In this document: positions 15,105 to 24,407 of the stretch, piece after piece
Numbering within the stretch: the stretch's first letter is position 1
Layout: every line of letters begins with the position of its first letter
Source of the DNA: Bdellovibrionaceae bacterium UBA5009
GTDB lineage: Bacteria > Bdellovibrionota > Bdellovibrionia > Bdellovibrionales > Bdellovibrionaceae
DNA length: 28,003 bases
Reading direction: 5' to 3'
Assembly (NCBI GenBank): GCA_002396665.1
Contig: DGYJ01000100.1
Span: 36,485-64,487 of the forward strand
The notes under the pieces: generated by a model
Databases searched by the model: none
Told to the model about the DNA's origin: nothing
Seen by the model: only the letters and a program-made list of their open reading frames with translations
Translations under genes and position numbers: made by a program

Positions 15105-15886
15105 ACCATCTCGATTTCGCTAGAGCCCAACGAGATTTGTAACTTCACGCGAAGTCTTTGTACAGCTTGCGCATGCAATTGAGACACACGACTTTCTGTC
15201 ACGCGAAGAACTTGTCCAATCTCTTTCAGATTCAAATCTTCGTAGTAATACAAAGACAGTACCAAGCGCTGACGCTCGGGCAACTCTTCGATGGCAGTTG
15301 CAACGATGTCTTTGATCGTTTTCATATTCAATTGATTATGGGGATTGGCCATCTTAGAACCTTCAAGCAAATTCAAAATAGATTTTTTATCTGAATTGTC
15401 AAAGGTTTGAGAATCATCAATAGACAACAAACTCACAGGACGCACTTGATTCACAAGCTCATGGAACTCGTCCACCGTGATATCTAAAGCTTTGGCTACT
15501 TCTTCGTCTGTTGCAGAACGGCCCAAATCCACTTCTAATTGCACCATGGTTTTATCTAATAATTTCGCTTTATCACGAATGGATCTTGGAACCCAATCCT
15601 GGGCGCGCAATTCATCTAGAATCGCACCACGGATACGAAACTCTGCATAGGTTTTAAATTTATTATCGCGGGTTGGATCATACTTATCAATGGCATCCAT
15701 CAACCCGATCACTCCAGCTGACATTAAATCATCAAGCTCTATGTTGGATGGCAAACGCACAGCAATTTTTTGCGCAATAAATTTAATCAAGGGAGCATAC
15801 TCTTGAATCAGTTGATCCTTCTGATTTTGGTGCATTTTTCTAGGATCTTCTTTGTACTTTTTCAACAGCGCTAGATTTTTTGACAT
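15101..15886 (-). CDS. fliA: Flagellar sigma factor sigma-28
   Basis: This 261-residue sigma-70-family factor drives late flagellar and motility genes. Region 2 carries YAPLIKFIAQKIAVRLP, ELDDLMSAGVIGLMDAIDKY and FKTYAEFRIRGAILDELRAQ, followed by the FliA hallmark DWVPRSIRDKAK. Region 3 follows, and region 4 ends with LKEIGQVLRVTESRVSQLH. Length fits the family (about 240-260). GAGGAAG lies 9 bases before ATG 15886. It is last in the fliL-to-fliA operon, 65 bases after flhG. Its target site type is present in this window at 10311-10337. The stop overlaps that of the rpoH-type gene. Confidence 0.95.
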   Translation of the reverse strand: MSKNLALLKKYKEDPRKMHQNQKDQLIQEYAPLIKFIAQKIAVRLPSNIELDDLMSAGVIGLMDAIDKYDPTRDNKFKTYAEFRIRGAILDELRAQDWVPRSIRDKAKLLDKTMVQLEVDLGRSATDEEVAKALDITVDEFHELVNQVRPVSLLSIDDSQTFDNSDKKSILNLLEGSKMANPHNQLNMKTIKDIVATAIEELPERQRLVLSLYYYEDLNLKEIGQVLRVTESRVSQLHAQAVQRLRVKLQISLGSSEIEMV

Positions 15887-15951
15887 ATTTTTTGCTTCCT
15901 CAATACTTTACAATTTATCAAAAGTTCACAGAGTCTTAAAGTCCAATTCAA

Positions 15952-16767
15952 CTAAGCTACACCGACGACCTGTCCCCAAAATGAATTTTTTTCTGGGCTG
16001 CGGTGAAACTGAATTCTGTCCTGGACTAGATCTTTGGCGATTTCTTGAAAGGCCAGTGACGAAATTGATTTTGGATCTTGCTTCATGATCAATCTTGATT
16101 GTATTTGCGACGATTTTAAATTTGCATCGTAGGGCACAGTGCCTGCGTAAGCCAGTCGCACACTTAAAAAGCGGTCGACGACCTCTTCAAATCTTGCAAA
16201 CAACTGCACACCCTCTTGGTGTGATTTCACCTGATTCACAATCAAATTAAATTTTTTGCATTTGTATTTTTGATGAACAAGTTTAATCAAGGCGTAAGAG
16301 TCCGCAAAGCTTGCAGGATCAGGTGTTAAAATCACAAAAATTTCATCTGCCGCTGAATTTAAATGCAAAACATTTTCAGAAATTCCAGGTGATGTGTCGA
16401 TAACAATCCAATCATAGGACAAAGATAAGTTTTCAAGGCTTGTTAAAATAGAATGCCTTTCAAAGGGATTTAAAGATTGCAACTCTGCAATTCCGTGACC
16501 GCCAGAAATCAAATCCACATTCTGATGAACAGGGAAAATGACTTGCTCGATTTCTTTTTCACCGCTCAGGGCTTGTCCAAAATGATAAGGAGCTTTTGTT
16601 CCAAAAAATAAATCCACATTGGACATTCCCAAATCGGCATCAAAAATAAGAACTTTTTGCTTTTGCGCCGCTAAGGCTAAAGCTAAATTTGCGCTGGTGG
16701 TTGTTTTACCAACACCGCCCTTACCGGAAGTGATACTGATCATTTTCGTTCTGGACATATTCATCAT
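15952..16767 (-). CDS. flhG: MinD-like ATPase controlling flagellar number/placement
   Basis: This 271-residue ParA/MinD-type ATPase (FlhG/FleN/YlxH) has a deviant Walker A KGGVGKTT (16-23), FDADLGMSNVD (switch I region), Walker B-like YDWIVIDTSPG and VNQVKS. FlhG works against FlhF to limit flagella to one or a few at the pole. Its C-terminal part has basic and hydrophobic residues that could form the membrane-binding helix (about 245-271). ATG 16767 follows GAGG by 5 bases. An alternative start at the fourth codon is possible. The gene begins 7 bases after the flhF stop, as in most polar flagellates. Confidence 0.93.
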   Translation of the reverse strand: MMNMSRTKMISITSGKGGVGKTTTSANLALALAAQKQKVLIFDADLGMSNVDLFFGTKAPYHFGQALSGEKEIEQVIFPVHQNVDLISGGHGIAELQSLNPFERHSILTSLENLSLSYDWIVIDTSPGISENVLHLNSAADEIFVILTPDPASFADSYALIKLVHQKYKCKKFNLIVNQVKSHQEGVQLFARFEEVVDRFLSVRLAYAGTVPYDANLKSSQIQSRLIMKQDPKSISSLAFQEIAKDLVQDRIQFHRSPEKNSFWGQVVGVA

Positions 16768-16774
16768 AAAGGCC

Positions 16775-18274
16775 TCACAGTCCGATCTCTTTTTTACTTT
16801 GTTGGTTCTGAGTGATTTTAAAAATTAAATCCAATAAACGCTCTTTGGTTGCGTACTCGTAGTCCTCGGGTAAACGCGTGCCTAATCCAAAGCTATGGAT
16901 TGGTTTTTGAGTGCGCTGACTGATTGAAAAAATATTTCCATAACTCAAAGCTTGATCTAAATGATTCACAATAAAGTCATCAATTTTGATATTGCTTAGT
17001 TTTTGATACAAGCTCATCATTTCTTCAAATCTTGTCCACGCATTCACTACCAAGTGAACAGATTGCGAAGCGCGATGCTGATTAATTAACGAATGCACCG
17101 TGGATTGTTCTTCTGGGTTTTTTGAACTGAATCCGGGAGTATCCACGAAAACATGGTCGATATCTTTAAAGTAAGGCTCAAGCTTATACCAGTCCTGCAA
17201 GTTTCTAACGATGGCGAAGGGCACATTTAAAATTTGTGCAAAAGTTTTTAACTGATCAGTGGCGCCAACTTTATAAATATCAGTTGAAATAAAAGCTACT
17301 TTTTTGCCTTCTGAAATAGACTTCAAGCTGGCCATTTTAACCATGGTCGTGGTTTTGCCTGCGCCCGATGGGCCGACGAAATAATGAAATTGATTCTCGT
17401 TGGTGTGATTGCTAACCAAAGACTTCTCTAAAAGGCTTTTCGCCACCATGCCTTCGATCAAATTTTTATTTTTATGCTTATGCAAAGGCAAAGATTTTTG
17501 AATGCCCAAAACTAAGTCCACAGCCTCTTCAACTTGAACATTTTCATTCAATAATCTTTCATAGATTTCTTTGAAATCCTCTTTAATACCATAGGGATTT
17601 GCGGTGTTCGTGCTTTGTTGAGCAGACAATGTTTGATTTGTTGCTACAGCTTGAAATTTTTGAATCATGCTTTTTAAATGAATGATTTCTTCTTTCAACT
17701 GGGTCACTTCACCTGTTGGCGTTTCATCTTTATCAAAACTTAATGAATTTCGTAATGCTTTAAAGGGACTTGCAAAAGCCGAAGTCGAGCGACTTGTCGT
17801 ATTTCGGTCTGCACTGTTTTGTCCAGATGAAGGCACATCATCATTCATCGTCTCCCAAGCTCTTTGGGCTGCTTCTTTGATACGGATTTGCGCAGCACTT
17901 TCATGTGCAGATTCATCATCAATGATATCTGCATAACGTTTTGTTGTTGTCGCAGAATTCGTTGTATTATTTTTTGGCGATAAGTTTTGTGAATGATTTT
18001 GAACAAATTGCTCGATGATGCTTTTTTGCATTCGCGCAGGGCTTTTTGAAAATTGTTCGCGGGCATTGGCCGGCATTCTGTTTTCAGCAAACTGTCTTCT
18101 TTTTAAACTTTCATCGGAAATGGCTGCTGTAATTTCAACACTTCCCTGACCAACAAGACCGTAGCTTTTATTGTTGTCGCGGGCAGAAAGAATGATGGCA
18201 TCAGGACCCAACTGGGTCTTGACCATTTCAAGGGCTTCTTTCATGGTTCTGGCTTCAAATTTCTTAACTTGCAT
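16775..18274 (-). CDS. flhF: SRP-type GTPase for polar flagellum placement, with altered G4 motif
   Basis: This 499-residue protein has FlhF order: a small N-terminal B domain (1-55, MQVKKFEARTMKEALEMVK), a long Ser/Thr/Asn/Gln-rich disordered linker (60-220), the helical N domain (about 230-290) and the GTPase G domain (about 295-490). G1 is GPSGAGKTT (301-309). G2 region is STDIYKVGATDQL. G3 is DTPG (378-381), where most relatives have DTAG. G4, normally TKLD, reads NHLD (437-440), so the guanine-contacting Lys is His. The gene overlaps flhA by up to 11 bases and is followed directly by flhG. It should set the pole for flagellar assembly. GTP binding may be weakened or altered. Confidence 0.93.
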   Translation of the reverse strand: MQVKKFEARTMKEALEMVKTQLGPDAIILSARDNNKSYGLVGQGSVEITAAISDESLKRRQFAENRMPANAREQFSKSPARMQKSIIEQFVQNHSQNLSPKNNTTNSATTTKRYADIIDDESAHESAAQIRIKEAAQRAWETMNDDVPSSGQNSADRNTTSRSTSAFASPFKALRNSLSFDKDETPTGEVTQLKEEIIHLKSMIQKFQAVATNQTLSAQQSTNTANPYGIKEDFKEIYERLLNENVQVEEAVDLVLGIQKSLPLHKHKNKNLIEGMVAKSLLEKSLVSNHTNENQFHYFVGPSGAGKTTTMVKMASLKSISEGKKVAFISTDIYKVGATDQLKTFAQILNVPFAIVRNLQDWYKLEPYFKDIDHVFVDTPGFSSKNPEEQSTVHSLINQHRASQSVHLVVNAWTRFEEMMSLYQKLSNIKIDDFIVNHLDQALSYGNIFSISQRTQKPIHSFGLGTRLPEDYEYATKERLLDLIFKITQNQQSKKEIGL

Positions 18275-20363
18275 AGTTTAACTCCACTGTGGCCACGGAT
18301 TTCACGTTCGCATCTGAAGTCAGCTCATTGTGCGAAAGCACAATCAGTTGAGGTATAAATCGAGAGGTCAATTTGTAAATGTGTCGTCGCGAAGTTGGGC
18401 TGGTCAGCAATACCGGTTGCCCAGCAATTTCAGGATGGCGCTCAACAACCGTCGCAATCTGATTAATTAGCTGGTGGGCAGAGTTAGGATCCATCACCAG
18501 TTGCACACCTTGTTCTGTTTGCAACAATGAATTTGCCACAAGCTCTTCCACCCGTGGATGAAGTGTCATCACTGGAATCATTCCTTGATCCCCTGAATAT
18601 TTCGTTGTGATTGATCGCGACAGGGACCGACGAACAGACTCTGTCAACACTTCCACATCTTTTGTTCTTGGAGCTTCATCTGCCAAGGTTTCAAAGATCG
18701 AAAGCAAATCACGAATCGAAATTTGTTCTTTTAAAAGATTTTGCAAGACGCGCACAACAGATCCCAAACTTAGGGCATCTGGAATTAATTCTTCAACAAC
18801 CTTAGGATGTGTTTTCTTGAAATTATCAATTAAGGCTGAAGCTTCTTGGCGGCCCAATAATTCGTGCGAATGTGTACGCAGGATTTCAGTCAAATGGGTA
18901 GCCATAACAGTTGGCAAGTCGACAACAGTGTAGCCAGCCATTTCAGCTTCTTCTTTACGTGAAGGCGTAATCCACAACGCATCCAAACCAAATGCAGGCT
19001 CTTTCGTTGGAATACCTTCCACTCTTCGAGTCACATTCCCAGGATCCATTCCCAACAAGTAGTCAGGTCGTAGAATTCCACCACCGACTTTATTTCCTTT
19101 AATCATCAAGCGATACTCACCCGGAGCCAACTGCAAGTTGTCACGAATATGAACACTTGGAACAACAATTCCCAAATCCAATGCAAATTGTTTTCTTAAA
19201 CTTGTGATCCGCTCTAACAAGTCACCGCTTTGATCAGATTCAACAATGTTAATTAACCCGTAGCCCACTTCCAACTCAACCATATCCAATGGAAGAAGAG
19301 TTTCGACATTTTCTTTTTTAGGAACGGCCAAGGCCGCGTCGGATTTTTTCTTATCATTTTGTAAAGTTTCTTCACGGTATTTTTCAATCATCCAACCAAT
19401 CAAACCCATGAATGCGCCCATGATAAAAAATGGAATTGTTGGAAGACCCGGAACAAGTGAAAGTAAACCAATGATGGCTGCTGAAATATACAAAGCCCTT
19501 GGGCTGACCAAAAGTTGTTTCGCAACTTCAGATCCCATATTGTCATCATTATTTGCACTTCGCGTAACAATCATACCTGCAGCTGTAGAAATGATCAGAG
19601 CAGGAATTTGAGAAAGCAATCCATCACCGATGGTCAACATGGTGTAATATTTTGCTGCTGTGCTAACATCCAAACCTTTTTGGATCACACCGATCAATAA
19701 ACCACCGACGATATTCACCAAAGTAATAATAATTGCCGCAATGGCATCACCACGAACAAACTTCGAGGCACCATCCATGGCTCCGTAAAAATCGGCTTCT
19801 TGTTCAATTTCGCGACGACGCTTGCGAGCCTCTTGCTCATTAATAACGCCCGCATTTAAATCGGCATCAATCGACATTTGTTTACCAGGCATTGCATCCA
19901 AGGTGAAACGTGCTGCGACCTCGGCCACACGACCAGAACCTTTCGTGATAACAATAAAGTTGATCACGATCAAAATTGTAAAGACGATAAAACCGATAAC
20001 ATAGTTGTTTCCGACAACGAAATTACCGAAGGACTTGATCACTTCACCCGCGGCAGAAGGGCCTTCATGTCCATGGGTCAAGATCAATCTTGTGGTGGCC
20101 ACATTCAATGACAAGCGAAACAGTGTTGTCATCAAAAGCAAAGATGGAAATGATGTAAAATCCAAAGCTCTTTTGGTGTACAAAGCCACCAGAAGAATCA
20201 ATATACTAAGCCCCAAAGAAAACGTCAGCGAGATATCTAACAAAACTGGTGGCAATGGGATAATCATGACAGCTAAAACAGCCATCAAGCCGAATGCGAT
20301 CAGAAGATCCGTGTTCTTCGTGAACTTTTCAAATCTTTTCAAAAACTGAAAGACTGAATCCAT
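18264..20363 (-). CDS. flhA: Flagellar type III export gate protein FlhA
   Basis: This protein of about 699 residues has seven to eight membrane helices in the first 330 residues and a large cytoplasmic domain after about 370 that docks chaperone-substrate pairs. The conserved FHIPEP loop is visible: DAMPGKQMSIDADLNAG, then EARKRRREIEQEADFYGAMD. Length matches the family (about 690). ATG 20363 is chosen because AGAAAGG lies 12 bases upstream. A GTG at 20372 is also in frame, but would leave only 3 bases after the same site and overlap flhB by 8. FlhA sits in the MS ring and passes proton-driven export into the axial channel. Confidence 0.96.
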   Translation of the reverse strand: MDSVFQFLKRFEKFTKNTDLLIAFGLMAVLAVMIIPLPPVLLDISLTFSLGLSILILLVALYTKRALDFTSFPSLLLMTTLFRLSLNVATTRLILTHGHEGPSAAGEVIKSFGNFVVGNNYVIGFIVFTILIVINFIVITKGSGRVAEVAARFTLDAMPGKQMSIDADLNAGVINEQEARKRRREIEQEADFYGAMDGASKFVRGDAIAAIIITLVNIVGGLLIGVIQKGLDVSTAAKYYTMLTIGDGLLSQIPALIISTAAGMIVTRSANNDDNMGSEVAKQLLVSPRALYISAAIIGLLSLVPGLPTIPFFIMGAFMGLIGWMIEKYREETLQNDKKKSDAALAVPKKENVETLLPLDMVELEVGYGLINIVESDQSGDLLERITSLRKQFALDLGIVVPSVHIRDNLQLAPGEYRLMIKGNKVGGGILRPDYLLGMDPGNVTRRVEGIPTKEPAFGLDALWITPSRKEEAEMAGYTVVDLPTVMATHLTEILRTHSHELLGRQEASALIDNFKKTHPKVVEELIPDALSLGSVVRVLQNLLKEQISIRDLLSIFETLADEAPRTKDVEVLTESVRRSLSRSITTKYSGDQGMIPVMTLHPRVEELVANSLLQTEQGVQLVMDPNSAHQLINQIATVVERHPEIAGQPVLLTSPTSRRHIYKLTSRFIPQLIVLSHNELTSDANVKSVATVELNYAS

Positions 20364-20364
20364 A

Positions 20365-21429
20365 CTATGCACGCGCCTTTCTTCTTAACTTGTAAACGTA
20401 AGACAAGACTTCAGCCACAGCGACGAAAAGTTCGCGGGGAATCACTTGTCCAATTTTCATGGTTTTATAAATTGTTCGAGCCAATGGTTTATTTTCAATG
20501 ATTGGAATATTGTGCTCTTTCGCAATGGCTTTAATTCTTTCAGCCATATGATCAGCACCCTTCGCTACCAACTGTGGAGCTGGCAAATTGTCACTGTATT
20601 TTAATACACAGGCGATATGGGTTGGGTTTGTGACAACCACATCAGCTTTGGGAATTGCTTCCATCATTCTTTTGTTTAAAATATCCCGTTGAGCTTTCCG
20701 CATGCGCGCCTTGATCAAGGGATCCCCCTCGCGCTGCTTAACCTCTTCTTTAACTTCTTGCTTCGTCATCATCATTTTGCGCTCAAGGTCCCAGCGTTGG
20801 AAAAAATAATCCCCGACTGATAAAGCCAGCATAACAATTCCAACTGCAAAAAATAATTTCGAAGCAATATGACCGATATAAGATAAAATTTCTGCGATCG
20901 AAAAATTTTGAATATTTCCAAAACTTTTTAATTCGCCTTTGATCATCATATAAACAACAGAAGATATTAAAACCAATTTGAAGACAGCCTTTACTGCTTC
21001 CATCACTCCGCGAAGACTCATGATTCGTTTAAAACCTTCCAGTGGATTTAATTTATTCAGATCGGGGTTTAACGCATCTTCAACATTAAGGAAACCAACT
21101 TGCATCACAGAGGATAAAGAACCAATGACTGCGCCAATAACAACAACCGGGCCAATCAAAATGATTGCTTTTAAGAACGCATAGCTAAGGGCCTCCATAA
21201 ACTGCCCTTCGCGTATGTACTTCACAAGATCAAGTCCGAATGTATGGTTAAACAGCTCTTGTAAATGTTGCAAAAAGAATTGTGACAAAAAGAAAACGGC
21301 TCCAGATGCCATAAGCAAAATGAATGCAGAACCCAATTCTTTCGAATGGGCCACTTGACCACGCTTGCGGAACTCTTCCCGCCTGCCTTCCGTGGCCTGT
21401 TCTGTCTTTTCGCCCTGATCTTCAGCCAT
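20365..21429 (-). CDS. flhB: Flagellar export specificity switch FlhB
   Basis: This 354-residue protein has four membrane helices (about 33-52, 86-110, 145-163, 185-208) and a C-terminal cytoplasmic domain with the self-cleavage site NPTH at 268-271, nearly the same position as in Salmonella (269). Cleavage between Asn and Pro switches export from hook to filament subunits. The N-terminus begins AEDQGEKTEQATEGRR, the typical conserved head. The start overlaps the fliR stop by one base (TAATG), with GAGG in the end of fliR acting as ribosome-binding site. Confidence 0.96.
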   Translation of the reverse strand: MAEDQGEKTEQATEGRREEFRKRGQVAHSKELGSAFILLMASGAVFFLSQFFLQHLQELFNHTFGLDLVKYIREGQFMEALSYAFLKAIILIGPVVVIGAVIGSLSSVMQVGFLNVEDALNPDLNKLNPLEGFKRIMSLRGVMEAVKAVFKLVLISSVVYMMIKGELKSFGNIQNFSIAEILSYIGHIASKLFFAVGIVMLALSVGDYFFQRWDLERKMMMTKQEVKEEVKQREGDPLIKARMRKAQRDILNKRMMEAIPKADVVVTNPTHIACVLKYSDNLPAPQLVAKGADHMAERIKAIAKEHNIPIIENKPLARTIYKTMKIGQVIPRELFVAVAEVLSYVYKLRRKARA

Positions 21430-22205
21430 TAAAAGGACCTCATAAATTGAAACAAGTAGTGTCCCGTGGTCTCAGCAACAACACTCATTTCTGAAATCAT
21501 TAGTGGTAATGTGACAACAAGAACCAAAAAGCCGGCTAGCAAAGTAAATGAAAAACCAGTCATCAGGACGTTCAGCTGGGGCACAGTTCGACCAAGAATT
21601 CCCATCATTAAATTAACCAGAAAAATCGCCACAACAACAGGTGCAGCCATCTTTAAGGCAATTTCCATAAGAAGCCCCCCCAAGTTAGCAACACCACCGA
21701 ATGCCATTTCATGAAAACCTATTCTTGTGACAGGAAAGATTTCAAAACTTTGCTGTAGAGCGCTAACCATAAAATGATGTCCCTGCAAGGCAAAGAAAAC
21801 AAGAGTTGCCAAAAGCATTTGGAATTGTTCGAAAATATTTGATTGCGCCCCCGACATCGGATTGTACATCTGGGCCGAACTAAGACCAATCGAAGTCGAA
21901 ATCAAATCGCCTGACATAGAAATTGCAAAAAAGAAAAATCGAGTGATCATTCCTATACAAAGGCCACGAAAGACTTCCTGTGCCGATAGCAACACGATTT
22001 GATCAGAAACTACGTCCAGTGTTCCTACTTGTTTTTGAAACAAAGAAAAAACTGTAAAACTTAACAGGATTGAAAATAATATTTTTACAGGCGCATTTAT
22101 ATTTGCAGAACTGAACACCGCGGAAGAAAAAATAAAGGCAATGATCCGTAAAAGGATCAAAGCAAAATAGAGAATATGATTTTCGCTGATGAAAAATGAA
22201 TTCAC
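21429..22205 (-). CDS. fliR: Flagellar export gate protein FliR
   Basis: This 258-residue hydrophobic protein has about six membrane helices. With FliP and FliQ it forms the helical export gate. Typical features are an N-terminal helix pair (LYFALILLRIIAFIFSSAVF), GLSSAQMYNP and late hydrophobic helices. GTG 22205 is preferred over the adjacent in-frame TTG 22208, because AGGGAG in the end of fliQ then sits 6 rather than 3 bases away. The fliQ stop precedes it by only a few bases and flhB follows with a one-base overlap. Confidence 0.94.
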   Translation of the reverse strand: MNSFFISENHILYFALILLRIIAFIFSSAVFSSANINAPVKILFSILLSFTVFSLFQKQVGTLDVVSDQIVLLSAQEVFRGLCIGMITRFFFFAISMSGDLISTSIGLSSAQMYNPMSGAQSNIFEQFQMLLATLVFFALQGHHFMVSALQQSFEIFPVTRIGFHEMAFGGVANLGGLLMEIALKMAAPVVVAIFLVNLMMGILGRTVPQLNVLMTGFSFTLLAGFLVLVVTLPLMISEMSVVAETTGHYLFQFMRSF

Positions 22206-22208
22206 CAA

Positions 22209-22481
22209 TTACTCCCTAACAATTGTTGCAATACTTTCAAACAAATTCACAGTGTACGACGAAAGAATGTCCAGCATCCAAGGGCCAGCTAATGTAAAAA
22301 TCACAGCGATCACGATCATCTTTGGAACAAAGGTCAAAGTGGCCTCGTTGATCTGAGTCAAGGCTTGGAAGATGCTCACAGCTAAACCGATCACCAGTGT
22401 ACTTAACAACATGGGGGCTGCCAGCATGGCTGTGGTTCTTAGTGCATCTTGTCCCAGCTGAATAACGACTTGTTCTGTCAT
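22209..22481 (-). CDS. fliQ: Flagellar export gate protein FliQ
   Basis: This 90-residue protein has two membrane helices (about 16-38 and 52-74) separated by a polar loop (QALTQINEATLTFVPKM), which is the FliQ hallmark. Four copies join FliP5FliR1 in the export gate. AAGGAA lies about 8 bases before ATG 22481. A 64-base gap separates it from fliP, the largest inside the fliL-flhG part of the operon except that before fliA. No promoter or terminator of convincing quality was found in that gap. Confidence 0.95.
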   Translation of the reverse strand: MTEQVVIQLGQDALRTTAMLAAPMLLSTLVIGLAVSIFQALTQINEATLTFVPKMIVIAVIFTLAGPWMLDILSSYTVNLFESIATIVRE

Positions 22482-22545
22482 TTCTCTATTCCTTCAATTT
22501 CAATAACGCACATCTTGTCGTTACTTTTTTCATCAATCTTTAAAA

Positions 22546-23298
22546 TCAACCAAAACTTTTAACCATTGAACCAATCAGCAATCCCCAACCATCAACCAAA
22601 ACAAACAACATAATTTTAAATGGCAATGAAATCACGATCGGCGGCAACATCATCATCCCCATGGCCATCAAGACACTTGAAGCAACGATATCGATCACTA
22701 GGAATGGAAGAAAAATAATAAATCCGATTTGAAATGCGGTTTTTAGCTCTGACAAAATAAACGATGGAATCAAAACCATTGTTGGAACATCAGCTCTTGT
22801 TTTCGGTTTATCAATTCTGGCAAGCTTTACAAACAAAGACAAATCTTGGTCACGAGTTTGGGTGAACATAAATTTTCGAAGCGGAGCCAAAGTCTGAGTC
22901 AGCGCTTCTTCTTGGGAAATTTTACCAGTTAAATAGGGCTGTATCCCATTGGTGTTCATCTCTGTGAACTGAGGACCCATGATAAAAAAAGTCAAAAACA
23001 GCGATAAGCCCACGAGCAATTGGTTGGGAGGCATCTGAGCAACACCCATGGCTTGTCTTAAAAATGAAAACACAATAATGATGCGTGTGAAGCTAGTCAT
23101 CATTATCAGAATTGCAGGCGCAAGGCTTAAAACTGTCATAATCAGCACTAACTTAATGGCACTGACGACTTCCGTTGGATTGTCTGTTGTCTTAAAGCCT
23201 AAATTCACTTGGGGAAGTGTCACTTGGGCCCAAGTTGTCTGAGCAACTCCGACCACCAACAAAAAAACCAACATCATCCATTGACGTGAAATTTTCAT
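22546..23298 (-). CDS. fliP: Flagellar export gate protein FliP
   Basis: This 250-residue protein has a cleavable signal peptide (about 1-24, ending TTWAQ) and then four membrane helices in the usual pattern. Conserved stretches are LAPAILIMMTSFTRIIIVFSFL, MPPNQLLVGLSLFLTFFIMG, LSLFVKL and MGMMMLPPIVISLPFK. Length matches E. coli FliP (245). Five copies form the core of the export gate. GAGGAAT precedes ATG 23298, which lies 2 bases after the fliO stop. Confidence 0.97.
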   Translation of the reverse strand: MKISRQWMMLVFLLVVGVAQTTWAQVTLPQVNLGFKTTDNPTEVVSAIKLVLIMTVLSLAPAILIMMTSFTRIIIVFSFLRQAMGVAQMPPNQLLVGLSLFLTFFIMGPQFTEMNTNGIQPYLTGKISQEEALTQTLAPLRKFMFTQTRDQDLSLFVKLARIDKPKTRADVPTMVLIPSFILSELKTAFQIGFIIFLPFLVIDIVASSVLMAMGMMMLPPIVISLPFKIMLFVLVDGWGLLIGSMVKSFG

Positions 23299-23300
23299 GA

Positions 23301-23990
23301 TTAAATATTCCTCATGGATTTCAATTTGTTTTTAACCACATCTTGCAAACCTTGAATTGAAAAGTCTTCTTCAGCCTCTGGATCTTGTTTTTTAAGAGTC
23401 GAATTAAAATTTTGTGGAACTTCATCTGTTTCTGGCAAATCACCATCCAACAAAGCTAAAGTTTTAATATGTGAAATATGATGTTCAGTCACACCTACTA
23501 ATACTGACTCACCAGCCACGCGGATAACTGCCAGCGACTTGCGTGGTCCCAAGTGATATTGGGTCACAACTTTAATTTGATGCATTGGATTTTTTTGATT
23601 TTTTAAAGAGTATTTACGAACAAATAGAATTGTTCCAAAAATTAAGCCAATACAAACGACCAAACCGCCCAGAACTTGCAACCAAGATCGACCCTGGGCC
23701 GCTTCTTTTTTATCAGCTTCCAACTTCACTGGGATTTCGGCTTCACTTAAAGTTGTTGTGGCTTTTGCTTCCGATTTGGTATTGGCAATAGCGCTTTCAT
23801 TTGCAATTGCGTTTGTGTTTTCTTTTGTATTAGTATTTGCATCGGCAACTTCAGTGCCCTCTGTCGCCTTCGTTGAAGCAGAGGCAACTGAAGACCCGAC
23901 GGGGGAGGCCGAGCCTTCAGTTGCTTCTTTAGAGTCTAAAGCAAAACTAAATAATGGAATTAACAAAAATGCACAAATTAACTTTTTCAT
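23301..23990 (-). CDS. fliO: Flagellar assembly protein FliO
   Basis: This protein of about 229 residues has a signal peptide (ending about FSFA) and a low-complexity periplasmic segment rich in Ala, Thr, Asn, Glu and Ser (about 20-95). One membrane helix follows (about 103-123, LGGLVVCIGLIFGTILFV), then a short cytoplasmic FliO domain with MHQIKVVTQYHLGPRKSLAVIRV and VGVTEHHI. FliO helps assemble the FliP ring. The periplasmic part is longer than in enteric FliO (about 120 residues in total). ATG 23990 is chosen because AGGTGA is upstream. GTG 23996, directly after the fliN stop, is an alternative without a good site. Confidence 0.92.
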   Translation of the reverse strand: MKKLICAFLLIPLFSFALDSKEATEGSASPVGSSVASASTKATEGTEVADANTNTKENTNAIANESAIANTKSEAKATTTLSEAEIPVKLEADKKEAAQGRSWLQVLGGLVVCIGLIFGTILFVRKYSLKNQKNPMHQIKVVTQYHLGPRKSLAVIRVAGESVLVGVTEHHISHIKTLALLDGDLPETDEVPQNFNSTLKKQDPEAEEDFSIQGLQDVVKNKLKSMRNI

Positions 23991-23996
23991 ATTCAC

Positions 23997-24398
23997 CTAT
24001 TTTAATTGCTCAACGCGCTCTGCAGGGGAAATAATATCTGTCAAACGCACACCAAACTTTTCATTAACAACAACGGCTTCACCGCGAGCAATCAGTTTAT
24101 CATTCACTAAAACTTCCATGGGCTCACCGGCCAATTTGCTGAGCTCGATCACACTTCCCTGAGTCAGATTTAACAACTCACTGACCGGCATTTTGGTTCT
24201 GCCCAATTCAACAGTCACTCGAAGTGGAATGTCTAAAATTAAATTTAAATTTCTATCTTTGCCTGGATTTCCAGTTGCAGAGGTCTTTGACTTGTCTGCG
24301 CCTGCAGCCGCCGCACCACCACCTTGAAGGTCCGCAGCCATTGCTGCAGCTTCTTCCGCCAACTTATCTGCTAAATTATCCAAATTATCGTCTGCCAC
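23997..24398 (-). CDS. fliN: Flagellar switch protein FliN
   Basis: This 133-residue protein has an Asp/Ala/Gly-rich head (1-45) and a C-terminal SpoA domain (about 52-130) with LDIPLRVTVELGRTKMPVSE, the LTQGSVIELSKLAGEPMEVL core and RGEAVVVNEKFGVRLTDI. FliN forms the rim of the C-ring with FliM and FliG and affects rotation sense and export docking. It starts 9 bases after the fliM stop, and fliO begins at or just after its own stop, so the order M-N-O is tightly coupled. Confidence 0.96.
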   Translation of the reverse strand: MADDNLDNLADKLAEEAAAMAADLQGGGAAAAGADKSKTSATGNPGKDRNLNLILDIPLRVTVELGRTKMPVSELLNLTQGSVIELSKLAGEPMEVLVNDKLIARGEAVVVNEKFGVRLTDIISPAERVEQLK

Positions 24399-24407
24399 AC
24401 TATCCCC

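Noticed and set aside
15887..15951. Possible internal promoter between flhG and fliA (TTGATAA-like -10 on the - strand)
   Set aside because: The TTTGATAA box has no -35 at the right distance for sigma-28, and the sigma-70 match is poor.
22482..22545. Very short reading frames (11-15 codons) in the fliP-fliQ gap, one overlapping the fliQ start
   Set aside because: No ribosome-binding site of their own and length expected by chance.
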